The position numbers and the translations under genes are program-made. From assembly GCF_027214005.1 (NCBI RefSeq), contig NZ_JAPWGY010000002.1, positions 859,772 through 923,771 of the forward strand: a stretch of 64,000 nt of DNA, given 5' to 3'. The notes under the pieces were generated by a model, which ran no database searches, was not told the origin of the DNA, and was given only the letters and a program-made list of their open reading frames with translations. This document shows, one piece after another, positions 1-9,434 of this stretch (position 1 is the first letter of the stretch; each line of letters begins with the position of its first letter). The DNA is from Kiloniella laminariae. GTDB lineage: Bacteria > Pseudomonadota > Alphaproteobacteria > Kiloniellales > Kiloniellaceae.

Positions 1-1131
1 GAAGTCTTCCTGTCATTTCTTCCCCTTTCCCACGCCTATGAACACAGCGCCGGACAGTTTTTTCCACTGCTGCTTGGTGCCCAGATATATTACGGAGAAG
101 GGGCAGAACACCTGCTGCGTAATCTTGCCGAAGCCAAACCGACCATCATGACGGCAGTCCCCCGGCTTTACGAAACCATGCATATCCGGATCACGCGCGG
201 CCTGGAAAAAGAGAAACCTCTCAAACAGAAGCTCTTCTACAAAGCCGAGGCACTGGGGCGCAAAAAATACCATAATCCAGGCTCGCTATCGGCACTCGAA
301 AGGTTGCTTGATCCGGTACTGGAAAAACTCGTTCGTGACAAATTGCGTCAGCGCTTCGGTGGTCGGTTAAAAGCAATGGTTTCCGGTGGCGCTGCTCTGA
401 ATGAAGACATCGGTCTGTTTTTCCACGCTCTTGGCCTCCCTGTCCTTCAGGGTTACGGTCAGACCGAAGCGGCCCCTGTCGTTGCGGTAAACCGCCCCGG
501 GAAAATCGACATGGCTACGGTCGGCACTCCCCTCAAAGGCGTTCAGGTCAAGATCGGGGAGGAAAATGAAATTCTGGTTTCAGGTGAACTGTTGATGTCC
601 GGCTACTGGAAAGACCCTCGCAACACGGCAGCAACAATCAAGGATGGCTGGCTACACACTGGTGATATCGGAGAATTTGATTCAGAAGGCCGTCTCAAGA
701 TTACTGATCGAAAAAAAGACATCATCGTTCTTTCGGGCGGCGATAACGTTTCACCAGCTAGAATTGAAAGCCTGCTGACCCTTCACTCTACAATTAATCA
801 GGCCATGGTTTACGGCAACAAACGGGCGCATCTTGTCGCCATCATTGTACCCGATGAAGACTTTCTCGATCGCTGGGGTGAAGCCAACAAGATTCCCGGT
901 GTTCTGGCATCGGTTTATGACAACGCATCTTTGAAGATCTCCATCGCCAAAGCGATTGACCAGGTCAACCGACAGCTTTCGTCGCTAGAAAAAATCAGAA
1001 AATTTGTCGTGGCTCGTGAAGCCTTCACCATCGACAATGCCATGATGACGCCGACATTAAAAATTCGCCGGCACAAAATAATTGAAACCTATGCTGAGGA
1101 AATCGAAGGGCTATATCGCAAGTCTCTTTGA
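1..1131 (+). CDS. Long-chain acyl-CoA synthetase (AMP-forming), C-terminal part
   Basis: The reading frame is open from base 1, so the start and the N-terminal ATP-binding motif lie outside the window; 376 residues are visible. Visible adenylate-forming motifs are YGQTEAAPV, HTGDIGEF, the hinge segment DRKKDIIVLSGGDN and a C-terminal TLKIRR containing the likely catalytic lysine. The enzyme family activates fatty acids to acyl-AMP and then acyl-CoA at the inner face of the membrane, feeding beta-oxidation or lipid synthesis. The FadD15/eukaryotic-like subgroup is suggested by the SGYWKDP and KDIIV segments, but chain-length preference cannot be read. A strong hairpin terminator follows 16 bases after the stop. 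The next gene is convergent. Confidence 0.9.
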   Translation, partial: EVFLSFLPLSHAYEHSAGQFFPLLLGAQIYYGEGAEHLLRNLAEAKPTIMTAVPRLYETMHIRITRGLEKEKPLKQKLFYKAEALGRKKYHNPGSLSALERLLDPVLEKLVRDKLRQRFGGRLKAMVSGGAALNEDIGLFFHALGLPVLQGYGQTEAAPVVAVNRPGKIDMATVGTPLKGVQVKIGEENEILVSGELLMSGYWKDPRNTAATIKDGWLHTGDIGEFDSEGRLKITDRKKDIIVLSGGDNVSPARIESLLTLHSTINQAMVYGNKRAHLVAIIVPDEDFLDRWGEANKIPGVLASVYDNASLKISIAKAIDQVNRQLSSLEKIRKFVVAREAFTIDNAMMTPTLKIRRHKIIETYAEEIEGLYRKSL

Positions 1132-1146
1132 AACCAAACCCCAGAT

Positions 1147-1180
1147 AAAAACGGCTCCGAAAAATCGGAGCCGTTTTCGT
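1147..1180. terminator. Bidirectional intrinsic terminator
   Basis: A 10-bp perfect stem (1151-1160 with 1165-1174) closes a 4-base AAAA loop. T-rich sequence follows on the plus strand and A-rich sequence precedes it, so it can end both the acyl-CoA synthetase and the convergent BCCT gene. Confidence 0.85.
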
Positions 1181-1182
1181 TT

Positions 1183-2802
1183 CTAGCGCCCGTCCAGACT
1201 GCCCCGGACTTTTTCGCCACTCAGGGCATAGGCTTGCCCCAGGTCCTCTTGCCGAAGCGCCTTGACCAGGCCAATCATCATAAAAATCATAATGATTGAA
1301 AATGGGAGTGCCGCAGCGATTGCCGCTGCCTGCAAGGCCTCGAGCCCACCGACATACAACAGGGCCGCGGCAACGAAGCCTTCACCAAGACCCCAGATCA
1401 CACGGTGAACTGTTGGCGGTTCTTCATCACCCATCGACAAAAGGGTGTTCACCACCAGCGTCCCCGAGTCTGAAGAAGTAATAAAGTAGGTCGCGATCAA
1501 CAGCGTTGCGACGATGGAAGCAAGCGTGCCGATAAAACCTGCATTCATCTTGTCAATCGTCACATAGAGTGCTGATGTCAGATCTGCGCCCACGGCTTCA
1601 ACAATCCCGCCGTCTCCGAAGAGTTCGATATGCAAGGCTGTACCACCAAAGGCTGTCAACCAGACTGCCCCAAGCAATGTCGGCACCAGCAGAACCCCGA
1701 GGATAAATTCCCGAATGGTCCGTCCACGGGAAATCCGCGCGATGAACATGCCAACAAATGGTGCCCAGGAAATCCACCAGCCCCAATAGAAAGCCGTCCA
1801 GCCGCCCTGCCATTTGCTGGTTTCATCATTGGCATTGGTCCAGAGACTGAGCGGCACCACTTGCCCCAGGTAATCCCCGATATTCTGCAAGAAAGCACCC
1901 AGCAGATACCGCGTGGGACCAAAGGCAAAGAAAAAGGCCAGGATGGCGATGGAAAGCCAGAGATTGACTTCAGACAAGATCTTGACGCCCCGCCCGACAC
2001 CGGAAACCACAGATACAGTTGCCAATGTTGAGACCACAGCAATCAGCAGCATCATAGCGGCAAGAGCAGGCTCAACCTTGGTAACTCCATCCACAACGGT
2101 TTCTGTAATCCAGAAAGACCAGCCTGTGATTTCATAAAGCCCGGTGGCCATCTGTTGCACACCAAGCCCCAAAGATGTAGCGACACCAAACACCGTGCCG
2201 TAGACCGCCAGCAAATCAGCAATATGCCCCAAGGGACCATAGATCCGCTCCCCGATCAGGGGGTATAGCGATGAACGGATCGTCAAGGGCAGGTCTTTTC
2301 GATAGGCAAAGTAAGCCAGTGTCAATCCTACGATGACGTAGATCGCCCAGGGATGTAGCCCCCAGTGAAACAGGGTAATGCGCATGGCGACTTGTGCCGC
2401 TTCTGGAGATTGCGACATTTCCGCTGTAATAAAGGGGTTGGACTGGAAGTGATAGATCGGCTCGGCAATTGACCAGAACACCAGACCAATTCCCATGCCT
2501 GCACCAAATAGCATGGCAAACCATGAGAAATAGCTGAATTCGGGGCGGTCACTATCCTTGCCCAGACGTAAGTTCCCGTATCGGCTGAACAAAAGCCATA
2601 CGACAAAGAACAGAAAACAGGCAACAATGCCCAGATAGTACCATTTCATGGTACCGACGAGGAAACTGTTGATCCCCGTAAAAAAATCTCCCACATCCTT
2701 GGTGGCGACAAACGCCAGAATAACCAAGGCGAAGACCAGGAACTTCGACCAGATTGCCATGGTCGGGTTCAGGCCTTTTAAGAAGCCTGACTTGGCTCTC
2801 AT
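1183..2802 (-). CDS. BCCT-family betaine/carnitine/choline transporter
   Basis: A 539-residue polytopic membrane protein with about 12 hydrophobic segments. The family glycine motif GAGMGIGL is at residues 100-107, followed by WSIAEPIYHF, and the BCCT signature GWWISWAPFVGMF lies in the middle. Such carriers import betaine, choline, carnitine or DMSP-like solutes with Na+ or H+ for osmoprotection or as nutrients; the methionine in GMGIGL is common in Na+-coupled betaine-type members, but the substrate is inferred. ATG at 2802 is preferred over an upstream in-frame TTG (2820), because an AGGGAGGG ribosome site sits just before the ATG. It is divergent from the acyltransferase fusion gene at 3131. 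Confidence 0.92.
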   Translation of the reverse strand: MRAKSGFLKGLNPTMAIWSKFLVFALVILAFVATKDVGDFFTGINSFLVGTMKWYYLGIVACFLFFVVWLLFSRYGNLRLGKDSDRPEFSYFSWFAMLFGAGMGIGLVFWSIAEPIYHFQSNPFITAEMSQSPEAAQVAMRITLFHWGLHPWAIYVIVGLTLAYFAYRKDLPLTIRSSLYPLIGERIYGPLGHIADLLAVYGTVFGVATSLGLGVQQMATGLYEITGWSFWITETVVDGVTKVEPALAAMMLLIAVVSTLATVSVVSGVGRGVKILSEVNLWLSIAILAFFFAFGPTRYLLGAFLQNIGDYLGQVVPLSLWTNANDETSKWQGGWTAFYWGWWISWAPFVGMFIARISRGRTIREFILGVLLVPTLLGAVWLTAFGGTALHIELFGDGGIVEAVGADLTSALYVTIDKMNAGFIGTLASIVATLLIATYFITSSDSGTLVVNTLLSMGDEEPPTVHRVIWGLGEGFVAAALLYVGGLEALQAAAIAAALPFSIIMIFMMIGLVKALRQEDLGQAYALSGEKVRGSLDGR

Positions 2803-3130
2803 TATTATACCCTCCCTCAAATGGCCCGGATTGGGCCAAGGATATAATGGCGATGCAGGCAGATTTCTTATGATGATTTACGACGCCCTAGCTGTCATTC
2901 CCGACCCGAATGTCACTTTTATCGTTTTCTGGTCGCATATGAACAAATAAGACAACTGCGACACGAAACCCGGATTACTTGGATCGAAGACCCGTGCTTG
3001 ACAGAATGGATAAAAATCATATATGAGTGATTACTCACTTATTATGAAAAAAGAAAACCGATCAACCAGTTCCACTCACCCTGTCTTTAAGGCATGATGC
3101 CGACACAGGATATACCGGGGGAAGAAAGCC
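2803..3130. other. Divergent promoter region between BCCT and the Aas-like fusion
   Basis: This 328-bp stretch has no convincing gene. It carries a plausible plus-strand promoter and an overlapping TGAGT/ACTCA palindrome near its right end (listed separately). The half closest to the BCCT gene shows no recognised operator. Confidence 0.6.
2998..3039 (+). promoter_or_regulatory. Putative promoter with overlapping palindromic operator
   Basis: TTGACA (2998-3003) is followed after 16 bases by TATATG, a reasonable sigma-70 pair. Directly after it lies TGAGTGATTACTCACT (3024-3039), with TGAGT/ACTCA arms at 3024-3037 and a second, shifted AGTGA/TCACT pairing. The palindrome overlaps the -10 and probable start site, the usual place for a TetR-like repressor. 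No regulator gene is adjacent, so the binder is unknown. Confidence 0.45.
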
Positions 3131-6100
3131 ATGTCGCAGGAAAACAACAATCTTTTACATCTCTTGAAGAGCAGGCGCTTCCTGCCGCTTTTCCTGACCC
3201 AGGCATTGGGAGCGCTGAACGACAACGTTTTCAAAAATGCTCTGGTCATCCTGATCACCTATCAGGTTGCCGCAAACACCGATACCAATGCCCAGGTAAT
3301 GGTTACCCTTGCCGCAGGCCTTTTCATCCTGCCCTTCTTTCTTTTCTCGGCCTTTGCCGGACAATTGGCAGACAAATATGAAAAATCCCGCCTGATCCGC
3401 ATTATCAAACTCTGCGAGATCCCGATTATGGGTCTGGCCGCAGTAGGTTTCATCACCGAAGCGCCGAACTATCTGATGCTGGTTCTCTTTCTGATGGGCA
3501 GCCAGTCCACCTTTTTTGGCCCCTTGAAATACGGCATCCTTCCAGATCACATGGAGGAACAGGAACTGATCGGCGCCAATGGTCTGATCGAAGCAGGAAC
3601 CTTTCTCTCCATTCTCATCGGCACGATCATTGGCGGCATCGTAATCCTGTTCGACAACGGCAGTGTTGTGATCTCGGGTCTGATTATCTCCCTGGCTATC
3701 ATCGGGGCCATCACATCCTATGGCATCCCCAAAGCCAAGGCTGGTGTCCCCGATCTGAAAATCAATCCGAACTTTGTCGGCGAGACCTGGAACCTGATCA
3801 AGCACAGTGCCGGAAACCGTCCGGTATTTTTATCAATCCTTGGCATTTCCTGGTTCTGGCTGATCGGAGCCACCTTTCTCACCCAGTTTCCAAATTTTGC
3901 CAAAGTCGTCATTGGCGGCGATGAGTACATCGTCACCCTGTTCCTGACGGTATTTTCTGTCGGGATCGCGATTGGTTCCCTGCTGTGCAACAAGCTTTTA
4001 AAGGGCGAGATCTCGGCACGTTATGTTCCCTTCGGTGCGATTGGTCTTTCGCTTTTTACCTTTGATCTCTTTGCTGCCAGTTCCGGAATTGCTCCTGCCC
4101 ACACCGCCCTGATCGGTCTGGAAGAGTTTTTTACCAGCCCCATGCGATTGCGGGTCCTGGTAGATCTTCTCCTGATTTCCATCAGTGGCGGTATCTATAT
4201 TGTCCCCCTTTATGCCATCCTCCAGAGCGAGAGTCAGGAGAGTCACCGCGCCAGGAATGTTGCCAGCAATAATATCCTCAACTCCCTCTTTATGGTTGCC
4301 TCGGCAATCGTCACTCTTGGTCTCTTCAGCATGGGAGTGAACATTCCCCAGGTTTTTCTGATTATCGGCCTGCTCAATCTGCCGATCGTATTCTACATCT
4401 GTACCTTGCTGCCTGAAGCCCCGATGAAACTGCTGTTCCGCATCCTGTTAAAACTCTGCTTCCGGGTTGAGGTCAAAGGGATCGAGAACATGGATGATCT
4501 CGGCCCCAAAGCCGTGATTGTGGTCAACCACGTCTCCTTCCTCGATGGAATTCTGCTTGCCTCCTTCCTGCCTGGACGCTCAACCTTTGCCATAGATACC
4601 CATGTTGCCCAGCGCTGGTGGGTCAAACCTTTCCTCGCCGTGGTTGATGCCTATCCCATCGACCCGACCAACCCCATGGCAACAAAAACCATGATCCGGG
4701 TGGTAAAAGACGGCAAACGCTGTGTCATTTTTCCTGAAGGAAGGATTACGGTCACAGGCGGTATGATGAAGATCTATGAAGGTCCTGGCATGATCGCGGA
4801 TCATGCCGATGCGCCCTTGCTACCCGTACATATCGAAGGCGCCCAGTACAGCACCTTTTCTCGCCTGAAAGGAAAAGTCCGTCGCCGCTGGTTCCCCAAA
4901 ATCACAATTACTGTGCATCCACCGCGTCGGATTACTGTGGATCAGGAAGTCAAAGGCCGGGATCGCCGCGCCGCCATTGGCCGCGAGCTGCACGATATCA
5001 TGAGCGAAACCGCTTTTGTTTCAAGCCACCTAAGTGGCGGCCTGTTCAATGCCCTGCTTGATGCCCGCGACATTCACGGTGGTGACTGCAAAGTTGTCGA
5101 AGATGTTGAACGCCGTCCGCTCAATTATGACAGGCTGATCGCCGCAAGCTTTGTCCTTGGTAAGAAGTTTGCCAGCTTCACCAGCCATCAGGAAATTGTC
5201 GGTTTGCTCCTGCCCAATTCCTGCGCCACCACAGCCGCCTTTTTTGCCTTGCAATCCCAGGGTCGGATTGCCGCCATGCTCAACTTCACCATGGGCGAAA
5301 AAAATCTGCTGTCCTGCTGTAGTACAGGCAAGATCAAGACCATTATTACCTCGCGCCGTTTTATCGAACTTGGACGCCTTGACCAGTTGGCAGAAGCGCT
5401 GGAAACCCGGTGTAAGCTGGTCTATCTCGAAGATATCAAACAGGAGGTTACCCTTCTGGACAAGCTGACTGGTGCAATCAAAGGAACTTTCGCCCGCCTG
5501 GTGCACCGCAAGCTTGCTCCGTCTTTTGATGATGCCGCCGTCGTCCTCTTTACTTCTGGTTCAGAAGGTGTGCCCAAGGGCGTTATGCTCAGCCATGGCA
5601 ACCTCCTGTCCAACCGTCATCAGCTTGCCTCGGTGATCGATTTCAATTCCACCGATACGGTTTTCAATGCCCTGCCGGTCTTCCATTCCTTTGGCCTGAC
5701 GGGCGGGCTGATCCTGCCGGTCCTGTCCGGGATCAAAAGCTTCCTCTATCCCTCGCCGTTGCATTACCGGATTGTTCCTGCACTGGTCTATGACTGTAAC
5801 GCCACCATTATATTTGGGACCGATACCTTCTTGTCCGGTTATGCCCGCGTCGCCCACCCCTATGACTTTTACTCAATCCGCTACATCTTCGCCGGTGCAG
5901 AAAAGGTCAAGGAAAGCACCCGTAAAACCTGGGCAGACAAATTCGGGCTGCGCATTCTCGAAGGCTATGGCGCGACAGAAACCTCACCAGTGCTTTCAAC
6001 CAACACCCCGCTTCAGTTCAAAGCCGGAACTGTCGGACGGTTCCTGCCCGGATTGGAAATCCGTCTTGAAGAAGTGCCCGGCATAACAGACGGCAGACGG

Positions 6101-6562
6101 CTTTTTGTAAAAGGCCCCAATATCATGAAGGGTTATCTGCGCTCTGATGCCCCCGGCGAACTCCAGCCCCCTGAGGATGGATGGTACGATACCGGGGATA
6201 TTGTCGCACTGGACGAAGATGATTTCATCTCAATCAAGGGTCGGGCCAAGCGCTTTGCCAAAATTGCGGGTGAAATGGTTTCCCTTACCGCAGCAGAAGA
6301 TCTCGCCAGCAAGATCTGGCCCGGCTTCCAGCACGCCGTCATCACCCGTCCGGATGCGCGCAAAGGGGAACAGTTGATCCTCGCCACCGATTGCCCGAAG
6401 GCAACAAGGTCCATCCTGCTTGCCATGGCACAGGAACAGGGCATCAGCGAACTGATGATACCGCGTGAAGTCGAAATCCTCGACAAGCTGCCTGTTCTGG
6501 GAACTGGCAAAACAGACTATCAGAGTCTGCAGCAACAACTGGTTTCCGAAACAGCAAGCTGA
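3131..6562 (+). CDS. MFS transporter / PlsC acyltransferase / acyl-ACP synthetase fusion (LplT-Aas type)
   Basis: At 1143 residues this joins three domains. Residues 1-430 form a 12-helix MFS lysophospholipid flippase (LplT-like; ALNDNVFKN near the start). Residues 440-640 are a PlsC acyltransferase with the H-x4-D motif in NHVSFLDG (about 466) and FPEGRIT (about 534). Residues 650-1140 are an AMP-forming acyl synthetase with LFTSGSEGVPKG (about 806), EGYGATETSP and YDTGDI. In E. coli the first part is LplT and the rest is Aas; together they import lyso-phosphatidylethanolamine and reacylate it. Fused versions are known in other bacteria. The start has a GGGGAAGA ribosome site. A very stable terminator follows. 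Confidence 0.92.
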   Translation: MSQENNNLLHLLKSRRFLPLFLTQALGALNDNVFKNALVILITYQVAANTDTNAQVMVTLAAGLFILPFFLFSAFAGQLADKYEKSRLIRIIKLCEIPIMGLAAVGFITEAPNYLMLVLFLMGSQSTFFGPLKYGILPDHMEEQELIGANGLIEAGTFLSILIGTIIGGIVILFDNGSVVISGLIISLAIIGAITSYGIPKAKAGVPDLKINPNFVGETWNLIKHSAGNRPVFLSILGISWFWLIGATFLTQFPNFAKVVIGGDEYIVTLFLTVFSVGIAIGSLLCNKLLKGEISARYVPFGAIGLSLFTFDLFAASSGIAPAHTALIGLEEFFTSPMRLRVLVDLLLISISGGIYIVPLYAILQSESQESHRARNVASNNILNSLFMVASAIVTLGLFSMGVNIPQVFLIIGLLNLPIVFYICTLLPEAPMKLLFRILLKLCFRVEVKGIENMDDLGPKAVIVVNHVSFLDGILLASFLPGRSTFAIDTHVAQRWWVKPFLAVVDAYPIDPTNPMATKTMIRVVKDGKRCVIFPEGRITVTGGMMKIYEGPGMIADHADAPLLPVHIEGAQYSTFSRLKGKVRRRWFPKITITVHPPRRITVDQEVKGRDRRAAIGRELHDIMSETAFVSSHLSGGLFNALLDARDIHGGDCKVVEDVERRPLNYDRLIAASFVLGKKFASFTSHQEIVGLLLPNSCATTAAFFALQSQGRIAAMLNFTMGEKNLLSCCSTGKIKTIITSRRFIELGRLDQLAEALETRCKLVYLEDIKQEVTLLDKLTGAIKGTFARLVHRKLAPSFDDAAVVLFTSGSEGVPKGVMLSHGNLLSNRHQLASVIDFNSTDTVFNALPVFHSFGLTGGLILPVLSGIKSFLYPSPLHYRIVPALVYDCNATIIFGTDTFLSGYARVAHPYDFYSIRYIFAGAEKVKESTRKTWADKFGLRILEGYGATETSPVLSTNTPLQFKAGTVGRFLPGLEIRLEEVPGITDGRRLFVKGPNIMKGYLRSDAPGELQPPEDGWYDTGDIVALDEDDFISIKGRAKRFAKIAGEMVSLTAAEDLASKIWPGFQHAVITRPDARKGEQLILATDCPKATRSILLAMAQEQGISELMIPREVEILDKLPVLGTGKTDYQSLQQQLVSETAS

Positions 6563-6575
6563 GCTTCACAACCAA

Positions 6576-6613
6576 ACAAGAAAGGGCCGTCGCGAACGAC
6601 GGCCCTTTCTTGT
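6576..6613 (+). terminator. Intrinsic terminator with 17-bp stem
   Basis: A perfect 17-bp stem (6576-6592 with 6597-6613) closes a CGAA tetraloop. The flanks read as A-rich/T-rich on either strand, so it may serve both the fusion gene and the convergent gapR-like gene. Confidence 0.9.
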
Positions 6614-6641
6614 TAAATGCGTAACGGCTGGGACCTATTGA

Positions 6642-6974
6642 TCACCCCATACCGAGGGCATGTTTATAGACCTCGATCAGCTCTTCTTGTTCCATGCGTT
6701 CCTGGGTTTCCAGTTTCCGCAGGGAGACAATCTTGCGCATGATCTTGGTATCAAAGCCCAGAGATTTGGATTCGGCATAGATTTCCTTGATGTCGTCGGA
6801 AAGGCCTTTTTTCTCTTCTTCCAGACGTTCGATCCGCTCGATAAAACCACGCAGGCGATCTGCAGTCACACCGGCGATTTCCCCAGGCACTGGCGCGGCG
6901 TCTGAATTGCTGACATCGCTGTCAAAGCTGTTGTCAGAAACGTCTTCATCAAAATCGGATTCAAAATCGCTCAT
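6642..6974 (-). CDS. gapR: GapR-family DNA-binding protein (DUF2312/UPF0335)
   Basis: The 110-residue product has an acidic N-terminal tail (about 40 residues, many Asp/Ser/Glu) and a helical DUF2312 domain: [31 protein letters not shown] and a C-terminal [20 protein letters not shown] stretch. DUF2312 proteins include Caulobacter GapR, a nucleoid protein that clamps overtwisted AT-rich DNA and stimulates topoisomerases during replication and transcription. The ATG at 6974 has AAGGGAT about 9 bases upstream; a TTG two codons earlier is too close to that site. The acidic tail before the DNA-binding domain is longer than in the minimal GapR, but its role is not evident. Confidence 0.85.
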   Translation of the reverse strand: MSDFESDFDEDVSDNSFDSDVSNSDAAPVPGEIAGVTADRLRGFIERIERLEEEKKGLSDDIKEIYAESKSLGFDTKIMRKIVSLRKLETQERMEQEELIEVYKHALGMG

Positions 6975-7129
6975 GCACAAGATCCCTTGTCATACATTCT
7001 GGAGATATAAGTTGAGGCGGAAATTACCCGTCTGATCCCCACTTGGCAATGCCTGAGAAGATCACCCGGCCTCTATTTCACGAAGAGAACACAGGAAGCT
7101 GTAACCAAGTCCCTGATAGCAAGAGCAGA

Positions 7130-7426
7130 TCAGTGCGAAGGTTTATTTTTTTCGAAAGCCGCGATTTGTTCGCTCGAGGCTTCCTTCTGATGCAATTTTT
7201 TCCAGTCGTCATAGGGCATACCATAAACCCGTTCACGAGCCTGATCGTAATTTACGGCTTCACCTTTTTCTTCAGCAGCGGCCATAAACCATTTGGACAA
7301 GCAGTTCCGGCAAAACCCGGCCAGATTCATCATATCAATATTCTGAACATCGCTACGCTCTTGCAGGTGCGCGACCAGACGCCGGAAGGCCGCGGCTTCC
7401 AGTTCCAGCTCGGTTTGTTTATCCAT
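7130..7426 (-). CDS. DUF1244 family protein
   Basis: A 98-residue soluble protein with the DUF1244 pattern: LEAAAFRRLVAHLQERSDVQNIDMMNLAGFCRNCLSKW, then VYGMPYDDWKKLHQ. This small family is widespread in proteobacteria and has no assigned biochemical role; the conserved CRNCLSKW could bind a metal or be redox active, which is speculation. The ATG at 7426 is preferred to an upstream in-frame start because the product then begins MDKQTELELEAA, as is usual for the family. GAGGG lies about 12 bases upstream. It sits alone between gapR and the ligase gene. Confidence 0.8.
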   Translation of the reverse strand: MDKQTELELEAAAFRRLVAHLQERSDVQNIDMMNLAGFCRNCLSKWFMAAAEEKGEAVNYDQARERVYGMPYDDWKKLHQKEASSEQIAAFEKNKPSH

Positions 7427-7512
7427 TGTGTCTATTCCCTCTTTCCTGCACAAAACAAGCCTGGCGGCTCTCCAGGGGAAAGCCGCTTGATTTTTATCTT
7501 TCCTGTCCTGTT

Positions 7513-8649
7513 CTACAGCCCGGAAAGTGTTTCATCAATCAGGAAGTCGACCACTTTACACAAGGCTTTTTCCCTGGTGTCTCCAGCCGTCAAAGCCCTG
7601 TCAAAGACAGCAACCTGCTGATGCGCGCTGGACCCGCGTGAGAGAATGGTCCGGGCATGGAACAGTTCATCACGGCACCCCAAGGCCACGGCATGTTCCT
7701 CCAGCATTCCCAGAAGCTCTTCAAGCAGTTCGCTGTAAGGGACAACCTCCCCCCGGCCAAGATCGATCAATCCTTCATCCGTGCCATAGCGCTGTGCCCG
7801 CCAGCGGTTTTCATCAATCAAAAGATTACTATAGACCCGCCAGCGCTGGTTTTTCCGCTTGAGGGTATATAGCAGACGCAAAAGACTTGCATAAAAGGCC
7901 GCAACACAAAGTGTGTCTTTGAGGTTGGTGCAGCTGTCAGCAATCCGCATTTCCAGTGTGGGGAAGCGTACCGATGGTCGAACATCCCACCAGACCATAC
8001 TGGCATCCTGGATAATTCCGGCATTGACCATAATATCCAGATTTCGCTGGTACTCACCATAGCTGTCAAAGCGCTCTGGCAAACCTGATCTTGGCAACTC
8101 CTTGAACACCGACAAGCGATAGGACTTCAGGCCGGTGTTCTGACCATGCCAGAAAGGCGAGGAAGTGGTCAGGGCCAGAATGTGCGGCAGGAAATAGCTG
8201 ACCTGTCCCATCAGGTCATTGCGCAGTTCATCATCGTCCAGACCAACGTGCACATGCATGCCACAAATGAGCAGACGCCGGACAACACCCTGCATTTTTT
8301 CGGCAAAAGCATCATAACGTTGCCGTGGTGTGTGTTTTTGCTCAGCCCAGGTCGCAAAGGGGTGGGTCGAGGCAGAGATAATAGCCAGACCATACCCTGC
8401 ACAGATTTCTGCCAGGATCAAGCGTAGCTCAGCCAACTCCTTGGCAGCAGCTGTAATCCCCTTACACTTTGATGTACCGATTTCAATCTGGCACTGCATA
8501 AACTCGTGCGAGACCCGGGAGCCCAGTCGATCTTTGCATTTTTCCATCAACTCCTTGGGAGGTTCTCTGACAAGGTCACGTGTTACCTTGTCAACCACCC
8601 AGTATTCTTCTTCGATACCAATGGAAAAGCTCGGATCTTTTTGGCTCAT
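7513..8649 (-). CDS. Carboxylate-amine ligase, YbdK/GCS2 family
   Basis: This 378-residue protein belongs to the glutamate-cysteine ligase type 2 superfamily. SIGIEEEYWVVD near the N-terminus and MHVHVGLDDDELR in the first half supply acidic and histidine ligands for Mg-ATP; SPFWHGQNTGLKSYR is a typical later motif. YbdK has weak gamma-glutamylcysteine synthetase activity in vitro; the physiological substrate of most members is unknown. Its ATG overlaps the stop of the upstream N-formylglutamate amidohydrolase gene (ATGA), so the two are translationally coupled and probably act on the same small acyl-amino-acid pathway. Confidence 0.85.
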   Translation of the reverse strand: MSQKDPSFSIGIEEEYWVVDKVTRDLVREPPKELMEKCKDRLGSRVSHEFMQCQIEIGTSKCKGITAAAKELAELRLILAEICAGYGLAIISASTHPFATWAEQKHTPRQRYDAFAEKMQGVVRRLLICGMHVHVGLDDDELRNDLMGQVSYFLPHILALTTSSPFWHGQNTGLKSYRLSVFKELPRSGLPERFDSYGEYQRNLDIMVNAGIIQDASMVWWDVRPSVRFPTLEMRIADSCTNLKDTLCVAAFYASLLRLLYTLKRKNQRWRVYSNLLIDENRWRAQRYGTDEGLIDLGRGEVVPYSELLEELLGMLEEHAVALGCRDELFHARTILSRGSSAHQQVAVFDRALTAGDTREKALCKVVDFLIDETLSGL

Positions 8650-9434
8650 GCCGTGCGTCGGACCTCTTGCAGTGTCGGGCAGTGCAGAACTTCATCAAAG
8701 GCATCGATCAATATATCAGTCCACTGGGCGATACCGCTCTGGTCAGAAATAAGGTCCTGGCGTACCTCGATCAGGATATTGGGCAACCCGCGCAAATCAG
8801 CATGGGTTGCCATAGTATAACCATGACCATCCCGTCCTGAATAGGGCTCATTATCCCCGCAGAGTATTCCCGCTTCCCGAATCCTGGTCATAAAAGGCTG
8901 CGCCAGCCGCGGATCTTGGTTCCAAAGCACAGAAATCGGCCAGGGTCGTGGCACACCAGCCATTTCATGGGTCATGCTGTGCATGGAGAGAATGACCGGG
9001 ACCTGCCCCTTATCAAGCATGTCATCAATAGTTCTGGTGATCGTATTGTGATACGGCCAGTAGAATGTATCCAGCCGGGCCTGACGATCTTCCCCGGAAA
9101 GCGCCTTGTTCCAAGGAACGACACAGCCATCACTGGCCACAGGCATCAGCGCGTCACTCTCAAGCTTGCGATTGGGATCGACAATCAAACGGGAAAAATT
9201 GCTGAAAACTGCCCGGGACCCGAAATGAGCCGCCAGCCCTTCAGTCACACCTTTGATACCGATATCATAGGCAACGTGACGTTTCATGTGATGCTCTTCA
9301 ACCCCCAGACCTTCCAGAGATCTCGGGATAAAAGCCGTTGCATGATCACAGAGAAACAAAAACGGGTTTTCTGAATCCGGATTGATTATTTCAACCGGGG
9401 CCGGCTCATCCAGAGCCAGAAGCTGGGTTCGCAT
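8646..9434 (-). CDS. N-formylglutamate amidohydrolase family protein
   Basis: A 262-residue zinc hydrolase-like protein. Family motifs include FLCDHATAFIPRSL (equivalent of the SSPHSG metal motif), IVDPNR, FYWPYHNTI and LSMHSMTHEM. N-formylglutamate amidohydrolases (HutG type) release formate and glutamate in histidine breakdown, but many homologues sit outside hut clusters and their substrates are unknown; no hut genes are near. ATG 9434 is chosen because AGGA lies 7 bases upstream and the frame before it lacks family similarity. It is coupled to the carboxylate-amine ligase, and a second, divergent family member is encoded at about 24.2 kb. Confidence 0.83.
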   Translation of the reverse strand: MRTQLLALDEPAPVEIINPDSENPFLFLCDHATAFIPRSLEGLGVEEHHMKRHVAYDIGIKGVTEGLAAHFGSRAVFSNFSRLIVDPNRKLESDALMPVASDGCVVPWNKALSGEDRQARLDTFYWPYHNTITRTIDDMLDKGQVPVILSMHSMTHEMAGVPRPWPISVLWNQDPRLAQPFMTRIREAGILCGDNEPYSGRDGHGYTMATHADLRGLPNILIEVRQDLISDQSGIAQWTDILIDAFDEVLHCPTLQEVRRTA

